Assembly: GCA_012295275.1 (NCBI GenBank)
Contig: CM022679.1
Span: 20,090,342 to 20,154,341 of the forward strand
DNA: 64,000 nucleotides
Direction: 5' to 3'
DNA from: Chrysomallon squamiferum
Lineage: Eukaryota > Mollusca > Gastropoda > Neomphalida > Peltospiridae
In this document: piece after piece, positions 41,101 to 52,346 of the stretch
How positions within the stretch are numbered: position 1 is the first letter of the stretch
Layout: each line of letters opens with the position of its first letter
Translations under genes and position numbers: made by a program
The notes under the pieces: model-generated
Database searches by the model: none
What the model saw: the letters and a program-made list of their open reading frames with translations, nothing else
What the model was told of the DNA's origin: nothing

Positions 41101-43207
41101 AACAGATAGTACAGAAGTTGTTAGTCAGAATAGAAGAAAAAATCCTGATATAAAAACTGAGAAGAATCTGCAGATAAAACCAAAGACAGTAGTTTTGAAA
41201 AGTAAGAATCGAGTTGATGCCAGTGACGGAAGTCAGTCTGACAACATGCCTGGCAAACTTAAGGTAAAGAGAGTGAAGAAGAAAAGACTTAGGTCTGTAG
41301 CAGAAAATGCTGTAGTGGATGCTAAGTTTGATCAGATTGACACAGCCCCAGAATTTGACTTGAGACAAAGACTGAAGAAAAGAACTTTGTCACAGAGTCA
41401 GGAAGGTTCAGATGATTCTTCACCATCCAAAAGAAAGAAAGCTGAAAATCTCTCTTCAGAACAGAGAGGATCTCAGATCCAAGTTTTGTCAAGGATGAAG
41501 CCCTTGCCCATAAAGTTGTCAGGATCACTAGATGATGATGATGACGATGATGATGATGATGTTGTTATGCCTGAACTATCCAAATGGGAAAGAGATGATT
41601 ATGATGAAGATGAAATAAAAAATTCACCAAAGACTGTGACTGACAAGAAGCCACTTCCAAGGTATGGTTCATCGTAGTGCTGTTAAATAACAGTCTGTGT
41701 AAAAGTCATATTTAAGTAGATTTGACCAAGCTTATGAAGCTTGCCAACACAATGCTGTACAGTAACATAAAAGTCACTTTCAAGATATATTTTTTGTGTC
41801 AATATTCCATTACTATTCAGTAATGGGAAATGAATTAATGTGAATGATACATGCTTGTTTTTGAAGAGACTGAAAGAATAACTAAATCTGGATCATTAAT
41901 AGTTTTTTTAATATTTACATTTATTATTTTATTTATTAACTAGCATCTTTTTAATGTGTGGATTTGTATATTTTTATTTTTGAAAATTTATTTATTTATA
42001 TTTTAATAAAATACCTCATGAACTTCAAAATCTCTATTATTTTCTTTTTTTCAGATCTGTAATAGAGAGTGCTGAAAAGGTTTTATCTCAGAAACAAATG
42101 AAACCTTCATCAATTGCATCAGCTGTTGCACCAGTAAGATCGCGACCATTTCCAGCATCACCAGAGAGACCTCACAGACGTGTTTATCTAGAAAACTTGA
42201 AAACTGCAGATAATGATGACAGAAGGGTGTCAAGTAAACAAAAATCTATAGAAGTGACAATATCATCTGACAAGGTGGAAGGTAGAAGTAAACATGATGG
42301 TCAGACCAGAACAGTGTCAAAAGTCATTTCAGAAAAAGATGAAAATGAAAGAACAGCAAGGTACAGTGACAGTAAAAGAAGTTCCAGAAGTGATGAATCA
42401 AAAATCTCTGTTTCAAAACTTAAAGACGATTCTGAAAAAGACAGAATAAATGAATTTAGAGATTACAAGGAAGGAAAGGATAAAGCAAAAGTTGACAATC
42501 AAGAACAGGGCCAAGGACATTCATCTAAGAATGACAGATCTAGTCAAGAAAGAAATTCGATAAGTGAAGTAATAATTGAAAAAAAAAGTCTACAGGATGA
42601 AAAAGAATGTTCAAGCAGCTCACATCGAAAGTATTCTGATTCAGAAGGTAGTTCCAAAAAGCAGAAATCTGCAATATCTTCAGAACAAGAAAGTACAAAC
42701 AAATCTCAGAATTCTAACTGGTCTAGATCTGCTCAGGTCGGTGATAACTCAGAGGTACAAAAATTGTCTAGTCAAAGTGATAATTCTGTTTCCGCTACAA
42801 AACTACCTGCTAAATCTCAGAATGAAGATGGTGAGAAATCTCAACAACCTTTAGAGAGAAAGGAATCCATCATAGATGAGGCAACATTTGAGCCTGACTA
42901 TGAGGAAAGTGCTGATTCAGAGTCTGATGGAGACGCAGCATTTCACAGTGCTACTGATGCAGGTCACCAAACACACACAACCAGCAGTGCAAGTCATAGT
43001 CCTAGTGCCAGCTCAGATGATGACACAAGTCCTTCGAAGAAACAGAGAACAGATGATGAGAAACACAAGAGCAAAAAGTCCAAACATAAGAAACACAAGC
43101 ACAAAAACAAACACAAACATAAAGGTAAACACAAACACAAAAAGCATAAAAAAACGAAAATAGGCAAACCAGAAGAAGAAGGGAAAACAAAATTGGACAA
43201 AAGTTGA
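20013..43207 (+). CDS. RBBP6: RBBP6, E3 ubiquitin ligase with DWNN domain (18 coding exons, 1,700 aa)
   Basis: Nuclear RING ubiquitin ligase; in other animals it acts in mRNA 3' processing and regulates p53/MDM2 and YBX1. Exons: 20013-20178, 20766-20865, 21640-21670, 32623-32667, 32935-33023, 33520-33622, 34073-34239, 34415-34590, 34943-35429, 35882-35942, 36316-36385, 36595-36652, 36924-37153, 37324-37531, 38138-38230, 38551-39114, 40360-41661, 42055-43207. All GT-AG, in frame to TGA. Domains: ubiquitin-like DWNN (1 to about 80, start MSCVHYKF), CCHC knuckle (C161, C164, H169, C174), RING with eight cysteines (269, 272, 284, 285, 290, 293, 306, 309), the C4C4 pattern special to RBBP6, proline-rich stretches, Arg/Ser domain (about 695-880), lysine-rich region, ten-Asp run, and a His/Lys-rich basic C-terminus. 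Human RBBP6 is 1,792 aa, so the length fits. Extra exons in the 11 kb third intron cannot be excluded. Confidence 0.96.
26095..26123. repeat. (TG)n microsatellite
   Basis: About 14 uninterrupted TG units in RBBP6 intron 3. Confidence 0.9.
28893..29302. mobile_element. Pogo/Tigger-like MITE in RBBP6 intron 3
   Basis: The two ends form imperfect inverted repeats of about 20 bp. The left end reads CTGTTGACCCTGGATTTCC. The right end, reversed, reads CTGTTGACCCTTGATTTCA. TA dinucleotides flank both ends, although the right flank has two extra bases before TA. The body is about 410 bp, less AT-rich than its surroundings, and has no coding potential. TIRs starting CAGTTGACCCTTGA are known from Tigger elements; the family assignment is inference. 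Confidence 0.65.
30541..30600. repeat. (CTTT)n microsatellite
   Basis: Tandem CTTT units with a few interruptions, followed by T/ATTT-rich sequence to about 30640. Confidence 0.85.
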
Positions 43208-46200
43208 AAGTGTTTGATAAAAACTAATATCATTTGTTGAAAGTTAAACTTGAACTGATTAAAAAACGTTTTGTTTTTCTTTTAAATACCTCTTTGTATG
43301 ACAAAATCTGCAAGCAAATAATTGTGAAAAAGAATTGTAAGTTATTTTTAAAAATATGTATATATTTTGTAAAAGTTAATGCAATCAAGTGCAAAAATAT
43401 ATTCAGTGACAAAGAATGAATGTTTCCAAAATATGAAAAAAATGTTATATTTAGTTTTTTTTAAATTTCTAGACTCTTAAGCATTTCATGTCTTTGCAAA
43501 TGATATATTTTGTATAACAGTTAAAATAAAACAAATACTTTCAGTCTCGTAAATTTAATTTCAATACTAAAGATAGGAATACATTTTTATTTAATTTAAT
43601 AATTTATTTATTTATTTATTAACTTTATTTAGTTTTGAAAATTGTTAAATACACTTAATGTTAGTTTGATTTAATAACTATCAAAAAATATACAATTTTG
43701 TTTTGATATCTGATTACTGTTTATATTTTGAGCAGTAAACATTAAATAAAGCATAAAACTTTGTAAATTTTCATCATTTTTTGTCAGAAATTTATTATTT
43801 ATTAGATTTTGGGGAAAGCGTTAAGCTGGAGATTTTTCTACTTTGGCTTATTCTTCCATTTCTAATTTGAGGCTGACATAGTAAATAAACTTGATTCTTT
43901 CCATATTAAGTTTATTTGGATAACAGCAAAAATGCTTAGGCTTGTAATATAAATCAATTATTTGAGAATTTGTGTACAGTGCTTAAGTGTGACCATTTTC
44001 TTTTATCCTCCTTTCTTTTGATGCAAGTGTTTTTGTTTCAAATTATTTGTCAGATGTATGTGCAGGTATTAATTTGGTCTGATTAATCATGTTTAGGTTC
44101 CTCAGAACTGGTTTTACTTACTCAGTTTTGTATGTACTGTTGGGGATTTTGTATTATAATTTATACTTCCAGTTTTTCTTTAATCGACCATTTGTTATTA
44201 GCCAAAAGCCTATGATTATTAGTTAAGATGGCTCCACTGTCTACTATGGGCATTATTTAGTATTAATACAGATTTCTTTAATTACATATTCTTTGAATGC
44301 ATTATTACTTTTGTTTAATTTTGAAAAGTTTTCTAACTAATTTGTATGTATGTATTTGTGCAATTTATTAGGAATAACTAAATAATTTTCCTAAGTTGAG
44401 AGAATGAATTTAAATCATGTAGTTTCCATTTTAAAATGTTATTTGAAAATTTTGTGTTGTCATTGATGGGACCATATCTATTGCCAAATATTATGTATGC
44501 TTTAATTTTGATTTCAGACTGAAAAAAGTGCAACATAATCAAATGAAAGTAATAAAATGATTTATTTTGAAAATGATGTGATATTTATTTTGATTTATAG
44601 TACCAAGCTAAAAAATTAATTACATTAATAAATTATGTTTTTATAATTTACAAAATGCATGAACTGAAAGTTTTGACAGAATATATCTTTGCTGATACAT
44701 GTGGTTACGGTGATTAATGCAATTTTACAGTATTAATTTTTAAAATAAACAGAATGTTTTTAAATTTATATGGATTAGGATTGAAATTTAATAATAAATA
44801 TATTCTTATGTTATAATTATTGTGGTCTTAATGGCACCATAGTAACATTATAATGATAACATAAATTTAATTTGTTTAATCTATCTATGTAATTTTATAT
44901 ATGTCAGTTTTCTTTTAAATTGAAGGTTTTATTATTTATTTTTGCCAGGTAAATAAGTAACTGTTTCAAAAGAAATTATAGGTTAAAATTTATCTCATAA
45001 ACTTTAATAACTTTAAAAAAAAAAAGATAACAGTCAACATTTTGGACTTTGTCTAGACTATTTTAAATCACATTACCTTTTCATATTTGATGCATTTATT
45101 TATAAATTTGTTTTCAGTATTTAAATATTTCTGATGAAAGATAGCTTGGAGATAGCTCAACTTGTTTTATAACAGATATAAATGTCTTTTTAATGTTTTT
45201 GGTTTGACAGACTGAATTTCATTGATTTCCACAATGCTTTAGTTTCAGCAATCAAACTGTTACAACAGCAGTATCATTTTAAATATATGTAGTTTATAAA
45301 TGAAACTGAAAAGCAAAGCATATTTTTTGGTTTGTTTCTAGATTGTGAACATGTAAAGACTGTAAATAAAATGTTATGTCAGAAAGTATGTGTTGTGTGC
45401 TGGGAGCACCATTTTGGTTCAGTTGTGTAAATAAAGATAATGAATTATAATTTTGTCTTTAGTTATTTTTCTATTTATGCATGTATGTGTCTGTGTTTAA
45501 TTTTTAACTGTGTGATCAAATTGTTTATATCCTCACTATCTTTATTCTCTTAAAAGATGTTTACTTAACATTTGAATATAACTTATTTATTAATTTAACT
45601 GCTAGGCTTTGAACCTGGTAGTTTTCACCATTCTCCATTTTAGATCAGTGTGATAAAATTAAAAATTGCAGTAAATGTGTAAAATATTTTATTTTCATCA
45701 TTACAAAACAACAAAATGCCTAAAGAATTCGTGGTTAAAATAAATTGGCCCAAAAGACATTAAACTGAAAATTATTTGAATGTACAGTGTGTGTGTGTGT
45801 ATGTGTGTGAAATCACTATGAACAGCGACAAGATAGATGATTATCTTGCTATTTAAAAGGCAAAAGCAGCGAAACTGCCTACAATCCCAAACAATATTTT
45901 TTTTAAAATGAATTGAAATTAAATGTATTATTTCTCAGTTTGCCTCTCGTGAGTAGTAGATTCACGTGTATAAAGATACAGCAAAACAAAATACTTCTTA
46001 AATAATAACTTTATTTTTAATTAAATACTAAAGAAGTAACTGAACAGTATGTCCATGTAAATAACATATATTTATTGAAATAAATACAGTTCCTTCCCAA
46101 AAAGCTATGTTGTGGGTCAGTGCCCAAAACTATAGTACCTTATCATGGCGTCAGATCTTGGCGAAATATATGTATTGCAGGAAGTTGATAATAAATTGTG

Positions 46201-46226
46201 CAGTGTTCGCTCTGCAGATGCATCAC

Positions 46227-46277
<51 letters not shown>

Positions 46278-46462
46278 GGGAGGAAATAATAAAGTAAATA
46301 ATATTCTTTTCGGTACATTCAACAAATTTTACTATTAAGCTAAAATAATTTTGGTGACTGAATATGTGATAAAAACATCTAGAAGTTCATGCTAAAATGT
46401 ACTTATTTCCTTTAGTATGTTTAATATCTTTTTAAAAAATTCTCCTTTGTTATGTTGGCCCG
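43208..46462. other. RBBP6 3' UTR and spacer before the SOCS-box gene
   Basis: No supported coding region. Canonical AATAAA signals occur soon after the stop (about 43527 and 43745) and much later (about 45367 and 45427). The last is followed by a T-rich stretch, so the 3' UTR could be short (about 0.3-0.5 kb) or run to about 45450. An (ATT)n microsatellite lies at 46229-46276. Confidence 0.5.
46229..46276. repeat. (ATT)n microsatellite
   Basis: About 16 perfect ATT units, starting about 190 bp past the stop codon of the minus-strand SOCS-box gene. Confidence 0.9.
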
Positions 46463-47692
46463 TTATTCGTCAATAAATTTTGGTGGTTCGTTCTGAAAAA
46501 GCAGATATCTAATGAGAGCTGCAGGTAAAGCTAAGTTCGTTATTTCTTTTAGAGCTACGTTCCGAAGAATTTCGGCACGACAGAGTGACCTCAGACATAC
46601 TGATTTCGGTAAACTCGTCGCTAAGATGCAAGCAAATGGCCGTCGTCCCTTCTTCAAATGCCATAAACAGAGTTTTGAATCGCACACTGAATATATCTGA
46701 CTGAACATATCAGAACTGTTGAAAGGTAATCTTAAACTAGGTAGAATAATCGTCTTGTTACTTATACCTTTCAAAGTAGTCGAATCGTAAAATAAAACTC
46801 GCGCAAAAACATTTTGATTATTATCGGTTCCCACACAATGCACTGACAGTAACTCTCCACTTCTGCAGAAAGACAAACCGCAGTGATGAAGAATATAATA
46901 TGATGAATCCTCGTCATCAGTTTGTGAATCAGAATCTTCAATGTCCACCGATTCTGAAATGGTGAGTAATCGCTCACTAAGCCTGTGAATTTTTTGTATC
47001 AATACTTTCGATGTTGCCATATCGTAAACTAAAAATTTACATTTTGAGCAAAAATCATCAATAAATGCTGTGACAAGTCTTTCTTTGTATAGCGGATGAA
47101 AGGCAATCATGTGATGTCTTCTATCTCTCAAATTACTCGAATCTGTTCCAAGGATTTCATTATCTGGATTGATAGGTGTGTCTGAATCATAAGTCCTAAC
47201 TTGCAACAGTTTGGACCATTTCCTTGCAGTCATTACAGTTTGTGGAAGTCTCAAGAGACATATTCGTCGATTTGGACTTATCAAACACTCAAGCGGACTA
47301 ACTATTGCCAGATCTTTATTAAAGAATTTCTGCGTGTCTTCAAATGTACTTATCTGTTTTTCCAGAAGATCAACAGCGAAAAAACGTAGATATCGTTTGT
47401 TGTTGGAAATATATTGAAATAACAGTAATCCATTTTGACAACCAATACAAACCGGTTGTCCGATAATTCTTTCTTCACAAAAATGATATGGCAGTGATAA
47501 ATGGAAAATGGATGAGACGTTTGAAATGTAAGAAATATTGTTACCCGGAACAAATTCTGTTATAATCAAATATTTCATTTCACCGTCCACACTAGTTGTA
47601 AATATTTTGTTATTACAACATCTCGAGTGCACGCCATCAAATATATATGTAGACGAAGTTACTTTTGTCATAATGTCTTCAAGAATATGCAT
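46463..47692 (-). CDS. SOCS-box protein of unknown N-terminal family, 409 aa, single exon
   Basis: Uninterrupted frame from ATG (47692-47690) to TAA. The last 49 residues form a SOCS box. The elongin BC-box is CLRSLCRAEIL (366-376; Leu at position 2, Cys at 6, Ile-Leu at the end). It is followed by a Cullin-5-type box, LALPAALIRYLL (387-398). SOCS-box proteins act as substrate receptors of elongin B/C-CUL5 ubiquitin ligases. The first 350 residues show repeating hydrophobic-strand patterns ending in YD or W (such as FLVYDMATSK, VLFYDSTT, LCLWHLKK), which suggests a divergent beta-propeller. An acidic stretch sits near the middle (SDSQTDDEDSS). I could not match it to ASB, SPSB, WSB or SOCS families. 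The lack of introns contrasts with all neighbours and could reflect an old retroposition or a naturally intronless gene. Its start faces SDR1 at a distance of 370 bp. Confidence 0.85.
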   Translation of the reverse strand: MHILEDIMTKVTSSTYIFDGVHSRCCNNKIFTTSVDGEMKYLIITEFVPGNNISYISNVSSIFHLSLPYHFCEERIIGQPVCIGCQNGLLLFQYISNNKRYLRFFAVDLLEKQISTFEDTQKFFNKDLAIVSPLECLISPNRRICLLRLPQTVMTARKWSKLLQVRTYDSDTPINPDNEILGTDSSNLRDRRHHMIAFHPLYKERLVTAFIDDFCSKCKFLVYDMATSKVLIQKIHRLSERLLTISESVDIEDSDSQTDDEDSSYYILHHCGLSFCRSGELLSVHCVGTDNNQNVFARVLFYDSTTLKGISNKTIILPSLRLPFNSSDMFSQIYSVCDSKLCLWHLKKGRRPFACILATSLPKSVCLRSLCRAEILRNVALKEITNLALPAALIRYLLFQNEPPKFIDE

Positions 47693-48062
47693 CGAAAGTC
47701 ATTCAATGACAATTTTTTATATTTAGTTACGTACGTCTAATATCTTACATTGAACAACGTCATAATGTCACAAGATAAATACCTTGACCTTTATAAAATG
47801 CACACTACATACACTGACTACTTATTTACTGATAACATCTGTAATAAAACAAACAAACAAAAAATACTTTAGTCGACAGTTTTATCGAATTAAATGTTCA
47901 TCCTAACCTGTTGCAAATTAAATAGAATGGTATGAGGTGACATCCTGGTATTTATATTAAACGGTGTTCGGCCAATTTTACTATCAGGATAATTTTACAA
48001 ACTCTTGCCGGTATCGATATGTAATTTCTGAAAATATTGTCTTTACATTTATTTTTCCAAAA
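47693..48062. promoter_or_regulatory. Short divergent promoter between SOCS-box gene and SDR1
   Basis: Only 370 bp separate the two start codons, which point away from each other. A CRE half-site ACGTCA is at 47757-47762. A TATA-like TATTTATA lies near 47950, about 105 bp before the SDR1 ATG. A reverse TATAAAAA-like stretch at about 47712-47720 faces the SOCS-box gene. Both 5' UTRs must be short or overlap, unless further upstream exons exist. Confidence 0.55.
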
Positions 48063-50007
48063 ATGCAGCGTTGGGCTGGACGTGTTGCTTTAGTGACTGG
48101 ATCATCTGCTGGTATAGGATGTGCAATTGCTAGAGTGTTGGTGAAATATGGACTAAAAGTTGTCGGATGTGCTGAAAACGACAAAGAGATAGAGCGAATA
48201 GAGGTCAGGGTTTTTCTCAAACTTCCAAATTTTATTACCAATTACAGTTCTGGTTTTTTGTTCTTGCATTTTTTTTTTATTATTATTTTTTTTTTTTTTT
48301 TTTTTTTTTTTAGTGCTTACTTATTTATTATTTCAAATTAAACCAATTTATATATAATGTTAAATTGTCTATACAATATGTTAAAATCAAATCAAATGGA
48401 AAAAAAAAAAAAAACTATAATAATGAATTCAATCTTTCAAAATAGGCCCAGTCTTTCCTAGGAAAATAGTGTTAAGAATTTAAAATCCATTTATTCCAAT
48501 TGCATCTTGTACATGTTGTATGTTACCTCTTTTTCTAATTTTCTTTTTCACTGTCTCTATAACTTCACTTATTTATTTCTTTTATTTAATTTTGACAACT
48601 TATTATAAAAAGTTACAAAAAATACAAATTGAAAATTTGCAATAAATGTCTATCATTCTCAGATTGGGCGTATCTGTGGCGGCAGGTATGGCAAATGTCC
48701 TGGGCGTCTTACTTGAAGGGGGCGCCACTCAGAGATTCTGAAAATAGGAAAGAATTTTCTTCAAACATACGATTTGTCTTTTTATGTGTTGAGAAGCACT
48801 AGGATGGCCAGATTGTTGTGTAAGAACTTGTGTAAATTATTATGTAAAAATATAGTGCTTGTAATCAATTAATTCTCGTTTTCTGCGGTGAGTCTAATCT
48901 GTTTGTTTTAAACAGCAAGATATTAAATTTTTCAGAATATTTCAAAGGAACTCATTGGAGAACGGGGGAGTCTGACTGCAGTGAAGTGTGACATGGGGAA
49001 AGAAGAGGAGATCCTGGAGATGTTTAGCATCATCAAATCCAACCCCAAACTTGGCGGAGTAGATATTTGCATAAATAACGCAGGATTAGCACACGAAGAA
49101 CCGTTTTTGACTGGTCGTACCGACGCATGGAAGCATATGATCGATGTAGGTGATGAAATAAAAATAAAAATTAGTCGAAAATTAAATGAAAATGTTTAAA
49201 TCTAAATAACATTCTTAATGTATGTATTTATTAAAACAAAATGGTATTAGCATGTTTTGTCTTCTTTGTGTATATGATGTTCGTTTTTTGTTACTGTTTG
49301 GTATTTTTCGGAGAAGCAAATGCAAAAATAACAAAGAAAATGATAATAAAATGGCTGATGTCGTACATTTATTTCCCAGGTTAATATTCTCGGATACTGT
49401 ATATGTACTAGGGAGGCCTTTAAGTCAATGAAGGAACGTGGTGTAGACGATGGACACATTATTCTAATAAACAGGTACAGGCTCCTGATGTGAACATACA
49501 AAGAGGATAAAAACATCAAATACATTTGACCAACAAACTCATTTATAAAAGTAAGTAAGTAAATAAATAAATAAATATATTAATATATATCTGATTTGGT
49601 TGGTAAAATATATTTTATGCTTTTATTCCACAAAAAAAAAAAAAAAATAAATAAATAAATAAAAATAAAAATAAATAAAAATAAATAAATAATAATATAA
49701 TATAAATCAAACTGTGCAATGAATTTGATTTTTCATTCTCTTTGTGTATAGCAACATTTTTTTAAATTATTTTTTATTATTAATTTCTTTCAATGGCCTT
49801 CTCAATTATTGAATGCTGATATGTTATTGTATAGTAATTTATAATATGCTATTTATGAATTGAAAACAGGAAAGAAACTAGTACGTCTAACTTCAGTCTT
49901 GTAAGCTACATTTTATGCCTAAAGTACCGAAGTAAATAAATAAATAAATAAATAAACAAATAACTGATTTTGTTGGTCAAATATATTTTATGCTTTTATT
50001 CCACCAG

Positions 50008-50047
<40 letters not shown>

Positions 50048-50859
50048 TACAAAAAACGATAATAGTAATAATAATATATTTAGAGATGTCATGAATTGGC
50101 AAAGAAAATCTGGAAAGAATCTGAACAAAAACATTACTACAGCACCATCTTATTTTACTTTCTGTCATCCAACAACGCAATGGACATACACTATCCATAA
50201 TTTAAACGTTATCATTATTTCTCTTAATAATATAATATAAATCAAACTGTACAATGAATTTGATTTTTCATTCTAAATTATTTTTTATTATTAATTTCTT
50301 TTAATGGCCTTTTCAATTACTGAAAGCTGATATGTTATGTATATTAATTTATAATATGCTATTTACGAATCAAAAACAGGAAAGAAATTAGTACAGTCTT
50401 GTGAGCTACATTTTATGCCTAAAATACCGAATGTGCCTTCGGTGATTGATTAATGTTATTAGTTTTGAATCTTTATTTGATAACCAAATTAAAAACAATC
50501 CAGTTTCAATATTGTAATTAGTTTGGCAGGACACCGGGTAACTTCTCCTACCAATCTTCATTTTTATGGAATGACGAAATTTGCAGTGACTGCTATGTTG
50601 GAATCAGTTCGATTTGAACTCCGAGAAATAAACAGTCAGATCAGAATTTCGGTAATATAATTACTTTTAACATTTTTCTTTTCTCTTAAATTTGCACGTG
50701 TATGTATGTATGTGTATATAAACACACAAATACTTTATTCTGTGAAGCTAGAAGACCGAATTGCAGCGAGGATATGCCGAGCTGCTTTCAACAATCGACT
50801 TGAGCAAATTATATAATTTTATCGGTCAGTGTAGTTCCGTCCTGATGTACCACTATTTT

Positions 50860-50905
<46 letters not shown>

Positions 50906-51015
50906 ATAGAAGACGGCAAAAATAGGTTATTTTCGATTACAAAATAAAAATTAAAATGAGATAACTAGTTAAAAATTAACTTAATAGAAAGTTAATTCCA
51001 TAATAATACTTACTG

Positions 51016-51093
<78 letters not shown>

Positions 51094-51817
51094 TTTTTAG
51101 TCCATTAGTCCAGGTATAGTGGAGACTGAATTTGCGTACAAAATGACGGGAGATCCACAAAGAGCCAGAACTACACATACACAGTACCCGGTTAGTCTAA
51201 TAATTTGTACCATTCTTTCAATTCCATAAAGAATACATTACTTCATGTTTTGTTGTAAGGCATAAGTAATAGAGAGAGGGGGAAAGTGAAACAGTTTTCA
51301 CGACGAAACTTATAATTTTTAATGCTATTTGAATACTTTTAACTTTATTTCCTTTTTATAATTAAAATTATAATTTTTTTTTTACAAAATATACAGTGCT
51401 TGCAGCCAGACGATCTTGCTGAAAGTGTCATTTATATACTGAAGTCTCCTCCACACGTACAGGTAAAATACTGAAAATATTTTATATTTTTATGATGAAC
51501 ATTTTTATTGTTTTTATTTTAAATTATTATTTTATTTCACTGAATTCAATAACACAGAGAGAAAAACTCGAATTGGAATACCGCAACCTTTTAATAGAGA
51601 TTAGATTTGTCATGATGATAACTGTAAAACGTATCTAAATTCAGTCGAGATCATTCAGGATGTAAACCGAGCAGCTGAGTGATACGGAAAGAAAAGATTA
51701 AGAAGCTGTTTGCATTAACTGCTAGCTGCTGATATATAAAAATTTAACTGAAGTTAAATATTATTTTTGTCGCAGGTTCATGACATATCAGTGAGACCAA
51801 CAATGCAGCTTACATAA
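48063..51817 (+). CDS. SDR1, DHRS11-like short-chain dehydrogenase/reductase (7 exons, 257 aa)
   Basis: Classical NADP-type SDR; the DHRS11 family reduces carbonyl groups of steroids and related lipids, but the substrate here is unknown. Exons: 48063-48203, 48936-49145, 49380-49474, 50522-50651, 51101-51190, 51397-51462, 51776-51817, all GT-AG and in frame. Cofactor motif TGSSAGIG (12-19), structural NNAG (94-97), active-site Ser149 in NSLAGH, and YGMTK (Tyr164, Lys168). The PG-VETEF motif after the active site and the 257 aa length are normal for DHRS11. No signal peptide or membrane segment is seen. Exons 3-4 (and flanking introns) were later copied to 58471-59269. It converges on SDR2. Confidence 0.93.
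48661..48742. other. GC-rich patch in SDR1 intron 1
   Basis: About 80 bp with GGCGGCAGG, GGGCGTC and GGGGGCGCC motifs inside a very AT-rich intron. It may be a fragment of a mobile element. No terminal repeats or coding frame were found. Confidence 0.35.
49591..50430. repeat. Tandem intron repeat in SDR1 intron 3
   Basis: Two direct units, about 49591-49930 and 49964-50430. Both begin CTGATTT..GTTGGT and end with TTTTATGCCTAAA.TACCGA. The second contains an (AC)n run and an extra segment around 50045-50220. Block B carries only the second type (58690-59150), so one unit was gained or lost after or around the time of the block duplication. Confidence 0.8.
50009..50043. repeat. (AC)n microsatellite
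   Basis: About 17 AC units in SDR1 intron 3. The equivalent run in block B (58733-58750) is shorter. A further (AC)n lies at about 50861-50897. Confidence 0.9.
51024..51089. repeat. (AT)n microsatellite
   Basis: Over 30 AT units, ending 11 bp before the SDR1 exon 5 boundary. Block B diverges at this point: there the sequence jumps to the equivalent of about 52050, so SDR1 exons 5-7 are missing. Confidence 0.9.
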
Positions 51818-52346
51818 ACACTGTTCCATACTCCTGCGTTCATAAGAAGAGCAAATTAAGAAGAAAGAAACACTTTTGGAGCATAACAAGATTTCTGAAA
51901 TTTCGTCACCGTGGAATTCAAGTTGAATTAAATTTTATTTTCAAAAAAAATAAAAATAAAAAAAATAAAAAAAATATGTACTAAGTAGTGTTTCAGCTTG
52001 TAAGTCTTTTATCTTTTAAAAAGTAAATTAATTACCCATGCTTGTTATTCTATCAGATATATATAGTTTTTAATTTGTTTTTATCCAGACATATGTGATA
52101 TTTGCTATTCAGTAATAAAACAAAGAAAAAATAATTACAAAAAATAAGTAAATAAATTAAAAAATAAAAAAAATAAAAAAAATAAAAAAAAAATAAATAA
52201 ATTATTAATAATAATAATAATAATAATAATAAAACATACATTATTAATTTGAATCTAGTTGGGGTTTTTTTTAGGGGAGTTTTGTGTTTAAAATATATAT
52301 ATATAAAAGTTATTTTCTCATCTGGATTTTATTTTGATGTTTACTT
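51818..52346. other. Spacer between the convergent SDR1 and SDR2 genes
   Basis: The two genes end tail to tail 529 bp apart, so their 3' UTRs must lie here and may overlap. The content is A-rich, with an (A)nT/AAT repeat at about 52157-52233. No coding signal. Confidence 0.7.

Noticed and set aside
42994-43233. Open frames opposite the Lys/His-rich end of RBBP6 (Cys/Leu/Val-rich)
   Set aside because: They are antisense shadows of a low-complexity AAA/CAC codon region and have no independent support.
49247-49525. Pair of near-identical minus-strand frames (also at 58341-58610) that look like a conserved gene
   Set aside because: They are the reverse of SDR1 exon 3 and its relic; the similarity comes from the segmental duplication, not from selection on the minus-strand frame.
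49977-50198. Second conserved minus-strand frame pair (with 58634-58912)
   Set aside because: It lies in duplicated intron sequence and includes an (AC)n microsatellite; no start context or domain.
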